Both the position numbers and the translations under genes were made by a program. Shown piece after piece: positions 1 to 7,155 of a stretch of 64,000 bases of DNA. The stretch is taken from the NCBI GenBank assembly GCA_002331485.1, contig DCYS01000022.1, forward strand, positions 68,945 to 132,944. Direction: 5' to 3'. The DNA is from Flavobacteriales bacterium UBA2104 (lineage in GTDB: Bacteria; Bacteroidota; Bacteroidia; Flavobacteriales_D; Crocinitomicaceae). The notes under the pieces are model-generated. The model had not been told where the DNA came from and searched no databases. It saw only the letters and a program-made list of their open reading frames with translations. Positions within the stretch are counted from its first letter, which is position 1. Every line of letters starts with the position of its first letter.

Positions 1-44
1 CTTAAATACATGCTTATCCTTATTTTAGTAAAAAGTAAAAAAAT

Positions 45-344
45 ATGTTTGGTAAAAATATGATGGAACAGCTTCAGAAAATGCAAGCTAGTGCGGAAGA
101 ATCAAAAAAGAAATTAGATCAAATAACAGTATATGGTGAAGCAGGTGGAAATTTGATCAATGTTGAAATGAATGGTAATCGAAAACTAACCAAACTAACG
201 ATCAATGCTGACCTCAGTCAAATTGATAAAGATGATCTTGAGGATCTTCTGAGTGTAGCATTGAACAGAGCCATAGAAGAGGCGAATACTGTCAATGAAA
301 AAGAAATGGCTTTTGCCGCAAAGGGAATAATTCCAGGAATGTAG
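45..344 (+). CDS. YbaB/EbfC family nucleoid-associated protein
   Basis: Small DNA-binding protein of the YbaB/EbfC family; members form dimers that coat DNA with little sequence preference. The 99 residues match the usual family length. Visible are the Met-rich N-terminal helix (MMEQLQKMQ), a Lys-rich stretch, a strand-rich middle (about residues 27-52), a C-terminal helix and the typical GIIPGM tail. The stop lies two bases before the next start, so it is probably co-transcribed with the folate cyclo-ligase gene. ATG at 45 was chosen because it includes the MFGK opening common in the family; ATGs at 60 and 63 are alternatives. Confidence 0.9.
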   Translation: MFGKNMMEQLQKMQASAEESKKKLDQITVYGEAGGNLINVEMNGNRKLTKLTINADLSQIDKDDLEDLLSVALNRAIEEANTVNEKEMAFAAKGIIPGM

Positions 345-346
345 AA

Positions 347-910
347 ATGCAAAAGAAAGAGCTCAGAAAAGTATATAAAAACAAAAGAGCCGAACTACCA
401 AGTTCTGAGCGTTCCGAAGCCGGAAATAAGATCCTGAAGCAGATCAGAGAAAAATGGAACTTCGCGGGTAAAAAGATCAATATATTTCTTCCAATTGACC
501 GTCTATTAGAAATAAACACCTATCCATTAGTAGAATATTTTTCTGAAAGCAATCAAGTCTGTTCTCCTGTTTCAGATTTCGCTACACTTGAGCTCAAACA
601 TGTTGAACTTACCAAAGAAACTAAAATAGAATTATCAGAATGGGGAATTCCTGAGCCAAGAGGAGAACGTTATATACAAGCAGATGAAATTGATGTCATA
701 ATCGTTCCTCTGCTCATTTCTGACACTAAAGGTTATCGTTTGGGATACGGAAAAGGGTTTTACGATCGATTTCTCGCACAGTGCAATGAGAGATCCCTAT
801 TCATAGGCATCAATTATTTTGAGCCCATAGAGAAAATGCCAGGGATCGATCAGTGTGATATTCCATTGCACTATTTAGTTACTCCAGAAAAGATATATCA
901 AAGTGAATGA
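347..910 (+). CDS. 5-formyltetrahydrofolate cyclo-ligase
   Basis: ATP-dependent cytoplasmic enzyme converting 5-formyl-THF to 5,10-methenyl-THF in one-carbon metabolism. The length of 187 residues is normal. The N-terminus has the basic KKELRKVYKNKRAEL helix, and the nucleotide/substrate loop GYRLGYGKGFYDRFL is intact near residues 132-146. It follows ybaB by two bases and its end overlaps the start of a small membrane-protein gene at 903, suggesting a three-gene transcript. Confidence 0.93.
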   Translation: MQKKELRKVYKNKRAELPSSERSEAGNKILKQIREKWNFAGKKINIFLPIDRLLEINTYPLVEYFSESNQVCSPVSDFATLELKHVELTKETKIELSEWGIPEPRGERYIQADEIDVIIVPLLISDTKGYRLGYGKGFYDRFLAQCNERSLFIGINYFEPIEKMPGIDQCDIPLHYLVTPEKIYQSE

Positions 911-1073
911 TCCAAAACATCAAGGTAAATCTCATTTACTGATAATCTTTTCAGTTCCATTAATTGCATTGACATTTATTCTTTTCGAAAATTTGTGGTT
1001 AGTTGGAATTGAAATAATCGTTCTGCTCATTATCTTCTACTTTGTCTTCAAAAATGATCGAGGAAAAAACTAA
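903..1073 (+). CDS. small two-helix membrane protein (56 aa)
   Basis: A short reading frame starting with GTG overlaps the last eight bases of the cyclo-ligase gene. It reads VNDPKHQGKSHLL, then two strongly hydrophobic stretches (about residues 13-25 and 30-48), then a basic tail FKNDRGKN. A charged start, two membrane spans and a basic end make a small inner-membrane protein plausible. The function is unknown. The overlap suggests translational coupling. It could be a chance frame, but its composition is strongly membrane-like. Confidence 0.5.
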   Translation: MNDPKHQGKSHLLIIFSVPLIALTFILFENLWLVGIEIIVLLIIFYFVFKNDRGKN

Positions 1074-1147
1074 TTGTAGGATTTTTATTTCTTTTGTTAA
1101 AATTTCTTCAATTCAAAACATTTTACCATATTTGAAGTGGCAGAATC

Positions 1148-1169
1148 GCTACCGTTCCAGGTAGCTTTG
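1148..1169 (+). terminator. weak hairpin downstream of the ybaB operon
   Basis: GCTACC and GGTAGC form a 6-bp stem with a 6-base loop, followed by a short TTTG. It is a possible terminator for the plus-strand ybaB group, but the T run is poor. Confidence 0.3.
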
Positions 1170-1193
1170 CTCCAATAAGTAGTTTTAGCACAA

Positions 1194-1221
1194 GCAAAGC
1201 CCTCTATCTAGGGGGCTTTGC
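1194..1221. terminator. hairpin between convergent genes
   Basis: GCAAAGCCC and GGGCTTTGC form a perfect 9-bp stem around a 10-base loop. It lies between the plus-strand ybaB group and the minus-strand Gre-like gene ending at 1224. There is no long T run on either side, so strength is uncertain; the position suits a bidirectional terminator. Confidence 0.55.
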
Positions 1222-1223
1222 AG

Positions 1224-1670
1224 TTAAATAAGCTTTTTAATCCGACTTGGTTTCCCTCTCAAAACGACCTCATCATTTTCACGTTTACCCCTTAAAATCT
1301 GTCCTAAAGGAGACGCTAACGATAAACAGAAAACGATATAATCTTGGATTTCTATTTTACCTATTGGTAATCCAATCAAAAACATCTGATCCTTAAAAAC
1401 AACAATAGATCCAAACCCACAGAGATCTTTTTGATCTATTTTAAAGATCTTATCAAGCTCGTTTAATTGGAATCTTAACTGCGAAAGACGTTCTTCAGCC
1501 CTATCAATTTCTTGTTGAACCATTGATCTACCGGTCTCATACTTATCACCGGCACTGCTTTTAGTATCGTTATTTCTGGATTCTATCAAGCCATTTAGAT
1601 ATTCCTCCGCTTCACCTTTTTTATCCAATAAAACCTTGGATATCTGACTTAAGATCTCTTTTCTCTCCAT
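1224..1670 (-). CDS. GreA/GreB-like small protein
   Basis: A 148-residue protein resembling transcript-cleavage factors. It has a long N-terminal helical hairpin (about residues 1-75) whose tip carries NDTKSSAGDKYETGR, then a small β-rich C-terminal half with the S-P-L-G-Q motif of the GreA/GreB C-terminal domain (SLASPLGQIL). Relatives in Bacteroidota are often mislabelled 3-oxoacyl-ACP synthase. Known Gre factors reach into the RNA polymerase secondary channel; that role here is inferred. The stop of aroA is four bases upstream, so it is the last gene of a TrmH-aroA-gre-like operon. Confidence 0.7.
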   Translation of the reverse strand: MERKEILSQISKVLLDKKGEAEEYLNGLIESRNNDTKSSAGDKYETGRSMVQQEIDRAEERLSQLRFQLNELDKIFKIDQKDLCGFGSIVVFKDQMFLIGLPIGKIEIQDYIVFCLSLASPLGQILRGKRENDEVVLRGKPSRIKKLI

Positions 1671-1673
1671 AAG

Positions 1674-2942
1674 CTATTTGGCTGTAATAGAAGTCAAATC
1701 ATCATAAAACCCAGGGTACGACTTAGCGATTGAATCTGCACCATTGATCGCTATTTCTTTCTTCGATCTTATTGACATGAGTGCAAGCGCCATAGCCATT
1801 CGGTGATCACCATGAGCGAATACCTCCGCGCCATTTATACGCTCTTTATCACGCAAACCCGTTATAACTAGTTCATCGTTCTCTCTAAAAACATTGATCC
1901 CTAATGTTGTAAACTCCTTGATCAACGCCGAAGCACGATCACTCTCTTTGTGCTTTAAACGATGTACTCCGGAAATTCTCGACTCACCATTGATCATTGC
2001 AGCTAACGCAACAAGTGGTGGAAAAAGATCTGGGCAGTTTGTAGCATCAACACAAAACGGCTTTAACTGATCCTTTTCAACTATTAAGTCATTTCCTTCC
2101 CAGTGTAGCTTACCTCCTACCTCATCTGCTACTTTCAAAATTGCAATATCAGCTTGTAGAGACTCCTTCTTTAGTCCTTTCAATAAGACCTTTCCACCAA
2201 CTAAACCGGCAACGATCAAAAATGAAGCACCGCTCCAATCTCCTTCTACATCATATACGATAGGTCTATCAATAGATTGGTTTCCTTTACAAGTGAAAGA
2301 TCCAAAATTATTATTCTCGATGATCAATCCAAATGATCTTAAGGTCTCCAATGTCATTTCGACGTACGGAATACTTTTCAGATCATTCACTTTAATCGTT
2401 AGATCAACCGGTAAGAAAGGTGCAACGATCAAAAGTCCCGTAAGAAGCTGAGAACTTGTTGAACCATCTATTTCTAAAACCTTAGAATTCGTTTTACCCG
2501 TGATCGAAAGAGGTAGTTTACCACCATTAGAAGTTACGTTCTTTCCGGCTTGCTCCATCGCATCAACAACCATATCCATAGGACGACTCAATATTGATCC
2601 AGAGCCTGAAACTTTAAATTCGGAAGTTGACAACAAACTAAAAGCGCTAAATAGTCTTGTACTTAAACCGGCCTCGCCACAGTTAATTGCATAAGCTTTT
2701 CCACTGTCAAATCCTCCCGATATTCTTACCGTTCTGCCATTTTGATTAACAGACGAACCAAGTTCTCTTGCAACATCAATTGCTGCGACAACATCATCAC
2801 AATAAGTAAGATGTTCTAGCTCGATCTCTGATCTGGATAAAGACGATAAAGCAATAGCTCGTTGAGCATAGCTTTTAGAACTAGGAACCTCAAGTGATCC
2901 TGAAATTACCTTGATCGGAGTAATTATCTTTTTATTATTCAT
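1674..2942 (-). CDS. aroA: 3-phosphoshikimate 1-carboxyvinyltransferase (EPSP synthase)
   Basis: Sixth step of the shikimate pathway: joins phosphoenolpyruvate to shikimate-3-phosphate. The length of 422 residues is standard. Visible motifs are the N-terminal PSSKSYAQRA substrate loop, CGEAGLSTR (usually CGNSGTTMR in other phyla), SSQLLTGLL, LKHKESDRA and HGDHRMAMA near the C-terminus. It lies one base from the TrmH-like gene upstream and three bases from the Gre-like gene downstream, so all three are one minus-strand operon. Confidence 0.95.
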   Translation of the reverse strand: MNNKKIITPIKVISGSLEVPSSKSYAQRAIALSSLSRSEIELEHLTYCDDVVAAIDVARELGSSVNQNGRTVRISGGFDSGKAYAINCGEAGLSTRLFSAFSLLSTSEFKVSGSGSILSRPMDMVVDAMEQAGKNVTSNGGKLPLSITGKTNSKVLEIDGSTSSQLLTGLLIVAPFLPVDLTIKVNDLKSIPYVEMTLETLRSFGLIIENNNFGSFTCKGNQSIDRPIVYDVEGDWSGASFLIVAGLVGGKVLLKGLKKESLQADIAILKVADEVGGKLHWEGNDLIVEKDQLKPFCVDATNCPDLFPPLVALAAMINGESRISGVHRLKHKESDRASALIKEFTTLGINVFRENDELVITGLRDKERINGAEVFAHGDHRMAMALALMSIRSKKEIAINGADSIAKSYPGFYDDLTSITAK

Positions 2943-2943
2943 T

Positions 2944-3477
2944 TCACTCAGCTAATTTTCTAACGAACTCCCATAATACAACTCCAGCACATACTGAGAC
3001 ATTCAAACTATGTTTTGTTCCAAATTGAGGAACCTCAACAATGATATCTGATTTGTCTACAACTTCCTGCTGAACTCCATCTACCTCATTCCCCATGATC
3101 AATGCATATTTTCCTTTAGGATCAATATCAAGTTTGTGCAACATAGTTGTCTCCTCTGTTTGCTCCACAGAGCAGATCTCAAAACCGTCATTCTTTAACT
3201 TTTGGATTAGATCCTGAACGGATTCAACATATTCCCAGTCGACAGATTCTGTTGCTCCAAGTGCAGTTTTCTGAATTTCGCGATGTGGAGGTTGTGCAGT
3301 AATACCGCAGATATAGATCTTAGCTACGTTGAACGCGTCAGCAGTTCGAAAAAAGGTTCCAACATTGGATAAACTTCTAATATTATCGAGAATTAATACC
3401 AGCGGAAATTTATCTTTAGACTTATATTCTTCTATTGTCGGACGATCTAATTCCCACAGTTTTAATTTTCTGTTCAT
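2944..3477 (-). CDS. TrmH (SpoU) family RNA 2'-O-methyltransferase
   Basis: A 177-residue SPOUT-class methyltransferase transferring a methyl group from SAM to a ribose 2'-OH in tRNA or rRNA. All three family motifs are visible: ILDNIRSLSNVGTFFRTADAF near residues 30-50, GNEVDGVQQEV near 128-138, and HSLNVSVCAGVVLWE near the C-terminus. It lacks the extra N-terminal domain of RlmB-type members. Substrate not deducible. First gene of the minus operon with aroA; divergent from mutS, with about 90 bp between them. Confidence 0.9.
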   Translation of the reverse strand: MNRKLKLWELDRPTIEEYKSKDKFPLVLILDNIRSLSNVGTFFRTADAFNVAKIYICGITAQPPHREIQKTALGATESVDWEYVESVQDLIQKLKNDGFEICSVEQTEETTMLHKLDIDPKGKYALIMGNEVDGVQQEVVDKSDIIVEVPQFGTKHSLNVSVCAGVVLWEFVRKLAE

Positions 3478-3568
3478 AAAATTTGAAAAATGTTCGATAA
3501 TGTTGGTTGCAACCCCGAAAGGTTAAACTTATTTTTACACTTCACAAAGTAACACAAACTAATTTATT

Positions 3569-6208
3569 TTGGCCAAAACGCGGAAAGAAAAAAAGTCGAG
3601 CGAAACTCCGCTCATGAAGCAATACAATCAGATCAAAGCTAAGCATCCAGGTGCTTTATTGCTTTTTAGGGTGGGTGATTTTTATGAAACTTTCGGTGAG
3701 GATGCAGTTAAAGCAGCCAAAATTTTAGGAATAGTACTTACGAAAAGAAAAAATGGTTCAGCTTCTCATATTGAATTAGCAGGATTCCCTCATCATTCTC
3801 TTGAGGTTTACTTACCAAAACTCGTTCGAGCAGGCGAGCGTGTTGCTATATGTGATCAGTTAGAGGATCCCAAAATGACTAAAAAAATAGTCAAAAGAGG
3901 GGTTACGGAGCTCGTTACTCCAGGAGTCGCACTTAATGATCAGGTATTAGAACAAAAGAAAAACAACTTTCTTGCAGCGGTTCATATCGGTAAAAAATCA
4001 AACGGTGTCGCATTTTTAGATATATCGACCGGAGAATTTATTACTGCTGAAGGGAATTTCGAATATATCGATAAAGTGCTTCAAGGTTTTGAACCAAGTG
4101 AAGTTATTTATTCTAAGCAGAAACATTCCAAATTTGAAGACAATTTTGGTCAGCGCTATTATACCTACCGACTTGAAGATTGGATCTTTTCCGAAGATTT
4201 TGGTCGAGAAACGCTGAATAATCATTTCGGTACAAAAAACCTCAAAGGATTCGGTGTTGAGGACTTGACTGACGGTATTATTGCTGCTGGAGCTATTCTT
4301 CATTACATTTCTGAAGCTCAACATGACAAAGTTGGTCACATAACGAAGATCAGCAGAATTGAAGAAGACAAATACGTTTGGTTGGATCGATTCACTACCA
4401 AAAATTTAGAATTGATCCATTCCCAACATGAGAATGGAGGAACGTTACTTTCTGTTCTCGACGAAACAGTGACACCTATGGGTGGTCGACTCATGAAGAG
4501 GTGGATGGTTTTGCCGCTCAAGGAGAAGAAACCAATAGAGTCTCGACTAAATGCAGTAGATGCATTACTCTCTAATGAGGAAATCAGATATGAACTAGGT
4601 GAGCGACTGAAAGACATAAATGATCTTGAACGTTTAGCTTCAAAAGTTGCAGTTGGTAAAGTAAATCCTAAAGAAGTTAATCAATTAAAGAAAACGCTTC
4701 TTCAGGTCGAACCGATGACATCACTTCTTGAAAAGACAAAATCTGAAGCCTTATTATCTATTATTGATCGATTGAACCCTTGTAAGAAGTTAATCGATCT
4801 AATAAATGAGCAACTCGATGAAGACGCCGCTATCCAGGTGGGCAAAGGAAAAGTCATTGCAGATGGATTTAACAAGGAATTAGATGAACTGCGTAAATTA
4901 TCCAACTCAGGACGAACTTTTTTAGAAGAATTACAAAAAAGAGAATCGGAAAGAACAGGAATAACAAGTTTAAAAGTTGCCTTCAATAATGTCTTTGGTT
5001 ATTACATAGAGGTAAGAAATACTCACAAGGACAAAGTTCCTGAGGAGTGGATCCGTAAACAGACACTTGTTAGCGCTGAGCGTTACATTACCGAAGAACT
5101 GAAAGAATATGAACAAAAAATACTAGGTGCTGAGGAAAAGATCCTTGTGCTTGAACGTCAATTATTCCAGGAATTAGTATTGTCTATGGCGGACTATATC
5201 AATCCAATTCAATTCAATGCATTCTTGATCAGTCAGCTTGATTGTCTCAATTCATTTGCGACCATTGCTAAACAAAACAACTATAGTAAACCTTCTGTAA
5301 ACGATGGGCTGAAAATTGAAATAAAAGAAGGTAGGCACCCTGTTATCGAGCAACAGATGCCATTAGGTGAAGAATATATTCCAAACGATGTTTACTTGGA
5401 CAACGATACTCAGCAGATCATGATGATTACAGGTCCAAACATGTCTGGTAAGAGTGCTATCCTTCGTCAAACAGCCTTGATCAGTCTAATGGCACAAATG
5501 GGTAGCTTTGTACCTGCCAAATCGGCTAAGCTTGGAATTGTAGACAAAGTATTTACTCGTGTAGGCGCCTCAGATAATATTTCTTCGGGAGAGTCAACTT
5601 TTATGGTTGAAATGAATGAAACTGCAAGTATACTGAATAACCTTTCTCCCAAAAGTTTGGTGCTACTGGACGAGATCGGACGTGGTACAAGTACGTATGA
5701 CGGAATTTCGATCGCATGGGCAATTGCCGAGTATATCCACCAGCATCCACAAGCACATTGTAAGACTTTATTTGCAACTCATTATCACGAACTTAATGAG
5801 ATGACAAATAAATTCCCAAGAATCAAGAACTTCACAGTTGCAGTTAAAGAGGTTGGTACTAAGATCTTATTCCTGAGAAAATTAGTTGAAGGAGGAAGTG
5901 AACATAGCTTTGGGATTCATGTGGCTAAACTAGCTGGAATGCCAAACCCAGTTGTGGAAAGAGCAACTAAGATGCTTAAGGAACTCGAAACATCAAACAG
6001 AGGAAGTGATAAAGAAAAAGTCAAAGAAGCGGGGAATTCGGCAGACATGCAATTAAGTTTCTTCCAACTGGATGATCCTGTTTTAGAACAAATACGTGAT
6101 GAGGTTCAGAATATGGATATTGATACGCTAACTCCCGTTGAAGCTCTTTTTAAATTGAATGAAATTAAAAAGCTCACTGGCAGTTCTAAGGAAAAATCTA
6201 AGCGATAG
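3569..6208 (+). CDS. mutS: DNA mismatch repair protein MutS
   Basis: Recognises mismatches and starts methyl-independent or MutL-directed repair. The length of 879 residues is normal. The mismatch-reading Phe-x-Glu is in GDFYETF near residue 38. The Walker A loop GPNMSGKS is near 622, followed by STFMVEMNETASIL, the Walker B LLDEIGRGTSTYDG and FATHYHEL. A TTG at 3569 is used because it gives the basic N-terminus MAKTRKEKK; an ATG at 3614 would still keep the mismatch domain. It ends about 290 bp before a tRNA cluster and is the last core gene left of the integrated element. Confidence 0.97.
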   Translation: MAKTRKEKKSSETPLMKQYNQIKAKHPGALLLFRVGDFYETFGEDAVKAAKILGIVLTKRKNGSASHIELAGFPHHSLEVYLPKLVRAGERVAICDQLEDPKMTKKIVKRGVTELVTPGVALNDQVLEQKKNNFLAAVHIGKKSNGVAFLDISTGEFITAEGNFEYIDKVLQGFEPSEVIYSKQKHSKFEDNFGQRYYTYRLEDWIFSEDFGRETLNNHFGTKNLKGFGVEDLTDGIIAAGAILHYISEAQHDKVGHITKISRIEEDKYVWLDRFTTKNLELIHSQHENGGTLLSVLDETVTPMGGRLMKRWMVLPLKEKKPIESRLNAVDALLSNEEIRYELGERLKDINDLERLASKVAVGKVNPKEVNQLKKTLLQVEPMTSLLEKTKSEALLSIIDRLNPCKKLIDLINEQLDEDAAIQVGKGKVIADGFNKELDELRKLSNSGRTFLEELQKRESERTGITSLKVAFNNVFGYYIEVRNTHKDKVPEEWIRKQTLVSAERYITEELKEYEQKILGAEEKILVLERQLFQELVLSMADYINPIQFNAFLISQLDCLNSFATIAKQNNYSKPSVNDGLKIEIKEGRHPVIEQQMPLGEEYIPNDVYLDNDTQQIMMITGPNMSGKSAILRQTALISLMAQMGSFVPAKSAKLGIVDKVFTRVGASDNISSGESTFMVEMNETASILNNLSPKSLVLLDEIGRGTSTYDGISIAWAIAEYIHQHPQAHCKTLFATHYHELNEMTNKFPRIKNFTVAVKEVGTKILFLRKLVEGGSEHSFGIHVAKLAGMPNPVVERATKMLKELETSNRGSDKEKVKEAGNSADMQLSFFQLDDPVLEQIRDEVQNMDIDTLTPVEALFKLNEIKKLTGSSKEKSKR

Positions 6209-6284
6209 ATTATTAATTTTCAAGCCATTCTAGTTTCAATAAAAATTAATTTCTTCTAACGAGACGAAAAAAATAAATTCCTAT

Positions 6285-6292
6285 TATATTTG
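6285..6292 (+). promoter_or_regulatory. Bacteroidota -7 element TATATTTG upstream of the tRNA genes
   Basis: TATATTTG matches the TAnnTTTG element used by the Bacteroidota housekeeping sigma factor. It is in the mutS-tRNA gap and directed at the tRNA-Gly/tRNA-Leu cluster. No clear -33 TTG was found. Confidence 0.45.
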
Positions 6293-6325
6293 TCCCCGCA
6301 AAAGAAAACGCTCTTTTGTGAGTTT

Positions 6326-6388
6326 GAATTTAGAGCTAGATTTAAGAATTCAGGGTTTGCGAAACTCTAAACTCAACACTCTAAATTC
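6326..6388. repeat. imperfect inverted repeat in the mutS-tRNA gap
   Basis: GAATTTAGAG (6326-6335) and CTCTAAATTC (6379-6388) are exact inverses, with further AATTCAG/CTGAATT pairing around them. No gene is seen here. It may be a processing hairpin in the tRNA leader or a degenerate repeat. Confidence 0.35.
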
Positions 6389-6396
6389 TGAATTAG

Positions 6397-6478
6397 ATAA
6401 GCGAGAGTAGCTTCCCGATGAAGTCTCACCCCTGACTCTATCAGGTTCGACTAAATCGGGACAGGCAGCTTCGCTAAC
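6397..6478. other. structured element beginning with a copy of the tRNA-Gly 5' end
   Basis: It starts with ATAAGCGAGAGTAGCT, identical to 6499-6514, the start of tRNA-Gly. TCCCGAT (6413-6419) pairs with ATCGGGA (6455-6461), and between them CCTGA (6431-6435) pairs with TCAGG (6441-6445) around a 5-base loop. GCGA/TCGC can close the whole. It is not a recognisable tRNA. On the minus strand AACCTGAT and GGGAAGC faintly recall a TPP riboswitch, but the rest does not fit. Probably a tRNA-derived scar or a leader structure. Confidence 0.4.
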
Positions 6479-6502
6479 ACGAGGTTGTCTAATTTGAAAT
6501 AA

Positions 6503-6575
6503 GCGAGAGTAGCTCAGCTGGTAGAGCACAACCTTGCCAAGGTTGGGGTCGCGGGTTCGAATCCCGTCTCCCGCT
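6503..6575 (+). tRNA. tRNA-Gly (anticodon GCC)
   Basis: A 73-nt cloverleaf. The anticodon arm is ACCTTGCCAAGGT with anticodon GCC. The D arm has AGCTCAGCTGGTAGAGC and the T arm GCGGGTTCGAATCCCGT. The acceptor stem GCGAGAG/CTCCCGC has one A-C mismatch at the fourth pair, and T is the discriminator. CCA is not encoded. Both its 5' end (102 bp upstream) and its 3' end (46 bp downstream) occur again as partial copies. Confidence 0.93.
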
Positions 6576-6622
6576 CGAAGTGAGGGAAAGGGATCATTTT
6601 ATAATAATCCCGTCTCCCGCTC
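6560..6622 (+). repeat. direct repeat of the tRNA-Gly 3' end
   Basis: AATCCCGTCTCCCGCTC at 6560-6576, the 3' end of tRNA-Gly, recurs exactly at 6606-6622, 46 bp later. A second tRNA 3' end without a tRNA body is the usual footprint of a site-specific element, past or present, or of a local slip duplication. Confidence 0.75.
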
Positions 6623-6651
6623 ACTGAATATTTTTATCGGTCCGATAAAAT

Positions 6652-6690
6652 GCTCGGGTGGTGGAATTGGTAGACACGTTGGACTTAAAA
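6652..6690 (+). pseudogene. 5' half of the split host tRNA-Leu(UAA)
   Basis: The sequence runs from acceptor strand GCTCGGG through the D arm and anticodon 5' strand to GGACTTAAAA, then leaves tRNA sequence at 6691. The missing 3' half is 23.5 kb away at 30173-30227. Joined at the shared GACTTAAAA, the two give an 85-nt tRNA-Leu: acceptor GCTCGGG pairs with CCCGAGT (G1-U72 as in E. coli tRNA-Leu), variable arm GGAC/GTCC and T stem ACGGG/CCCGT. The complementarity shows these two pieces belong together and not to the intact copy next door. Confidence 0.92.
6682..6690 (+). repeat. attL core GACTTAAAA
   Basis: One copy of the 9-bp direct repeat bounding the element; the other is at 30173-30181. 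The core covers the end of the anticodon stem and the whole loop CTTAAAA of tRNA-Leu(UAA). The inner flank has CGTATCTTC (6696-6704), which is inversely related to GGAAGTACG on the inner side of the right core (30161-30169), as expected for the two arms of one attP. Confidence 0.8.
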
Positions 6691-6757
6691 GCCTGCGTAT
6701 CTTCTAAGGAAGCCATGAAGGTGAAAGTTTTTTGAAATATTGAAATATAGTACCAAT

Positions 6758-7063
6758 GCTCGGATGGTGGAATTGGTAGACACGTTGGACTTAGAGCAAT
6801 TTGAGTGCCCTTGGGGAAACCCTTGGAGTAGAACCTCTCAAACTCGGTGAAACCTTTCAGTTAGGCTGATGGCAATACCGAGCCAAGCCCAGTAAAATGG
6901 GAAGGTGTAGAGACTTGACGGGAGGTGCCTAAAGCCCTTAATGGGACATGGTAAAGATAAAGTCCAGACCACAAATCCAGATCGCTGGAGCGCTGAAAAG
7001 CGTAGATGGTAAGAAAATCCAATGGCCATTGCGGCCGTGCGGGTTCAAGTCCCGCTCCGAGTA
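6758..7063 (+). tRNA. tRNA-Leu(UAA) with group I intron, carried by the element
   Basis: Exons 6758-6792 and 7014-7063 join to an 85-nt tRNA. The acceptor is GCTCGGA/TCCGAGT, the anticodon stem TTGGA/TCCAA with loop CTTAAAA (anticodon UAA), the variable arm GGCC/GGCC and the T stem GCGGG/CCCGC; discriminator A, no encoded CCA. Compared with the split host gene it differs at paired positions in the acceptor (A-T for G-C), variable arm (C-G for A-T) and T stem, each time keeping the pairing. It is therefore a functional diverged gene, not a decayed copy. The intron sits between U34 and A35. It is likely the working replacement for the disrupted gene. Confidence 0.92.
6793..7013 (+). ncRNA. group I self-splicing intron (IC3-like) in tRNA-Leu
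   Basis: A 221-nt intron. The 5' exon ACUU pairs with GAGU of the internal guide in P1, giving the U-G pair at the splice site. P2 has GGG-GAAA-CCC; GGCAATACCGAGCCAAGCCC resembles the Q region. The R element GTGTAGAGACTTGACGGGA is at 6905-6923 and S AAAGATAAAGTCC at 6953-6965; GACTT/AAGTC form P7. A P9-like CGCT-GAAA-AGCG hairpin lies at 6991-7002, and the intron ends in the required G at 7013. Size, position and motifs match cyanobacterial tRNA-Leu(UAA) introns. No homing endonuclease frame is present. Confidence 0.92.
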
Positions 7064-7076
7064 CGATTTCAATGTT

Positions 7077-7106
7077 AAGGGCCAGTTTTTACTGGCCCTT
7101 TTTTTG
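7077..7106 (+). terminator. rho-independent terminator after the intron-bearing tRNA-Leu
   Basis: AAGGGCCAGT and ACTGGCCCTT form a perfect 10-bp stem with a 4-base loop, followed by a run of T. It starts 14 bases after the tRNA. Confidence 0.9.
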
Positions 7107-7111
7107 TTTAG

Positions 7112-7131
7112 AGCGCTGAAAAGAGCGCTGA
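7112..7131. repeat. paired AGCGCTGA repeats near the left end (candidate integrase arm sites)
   Basis: AGCGCTGA occurs at 7112-7119 and 7124-7131 (12-bp period). A similar pair lies near the right end at 30083-30090 and 30096-30103 (13-bp period). Paired short direct repeats near both ends of an element resemble arm-type recombinase or excisionase sites. AGCGCT is itself palindromic. Confidence 0.45.
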
Positions 7132-7155
7132 GTTGAGAAATTTTGATTAAACGAC

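Noticed and set aside
6326..6388. Insertion-sequence end in the mutS-tRNA gap
   Set aside because: Inverted repeats are only 10 bp and enclose 43 bp with no transposase.
6397..6478. TPP riboswitch on the minus strand
   Set aside because: AACCTGAT and GGGAAGC are suggestive, but the CTGAGA half and the helix order are missing, and no thiamine gene is near.
6948..7136. 62-residue frame inside the intron and tRNA-Leu
   Set aside because: The region is fully explained by the group I intron and tRNA exon; no homing endonuclease motif.
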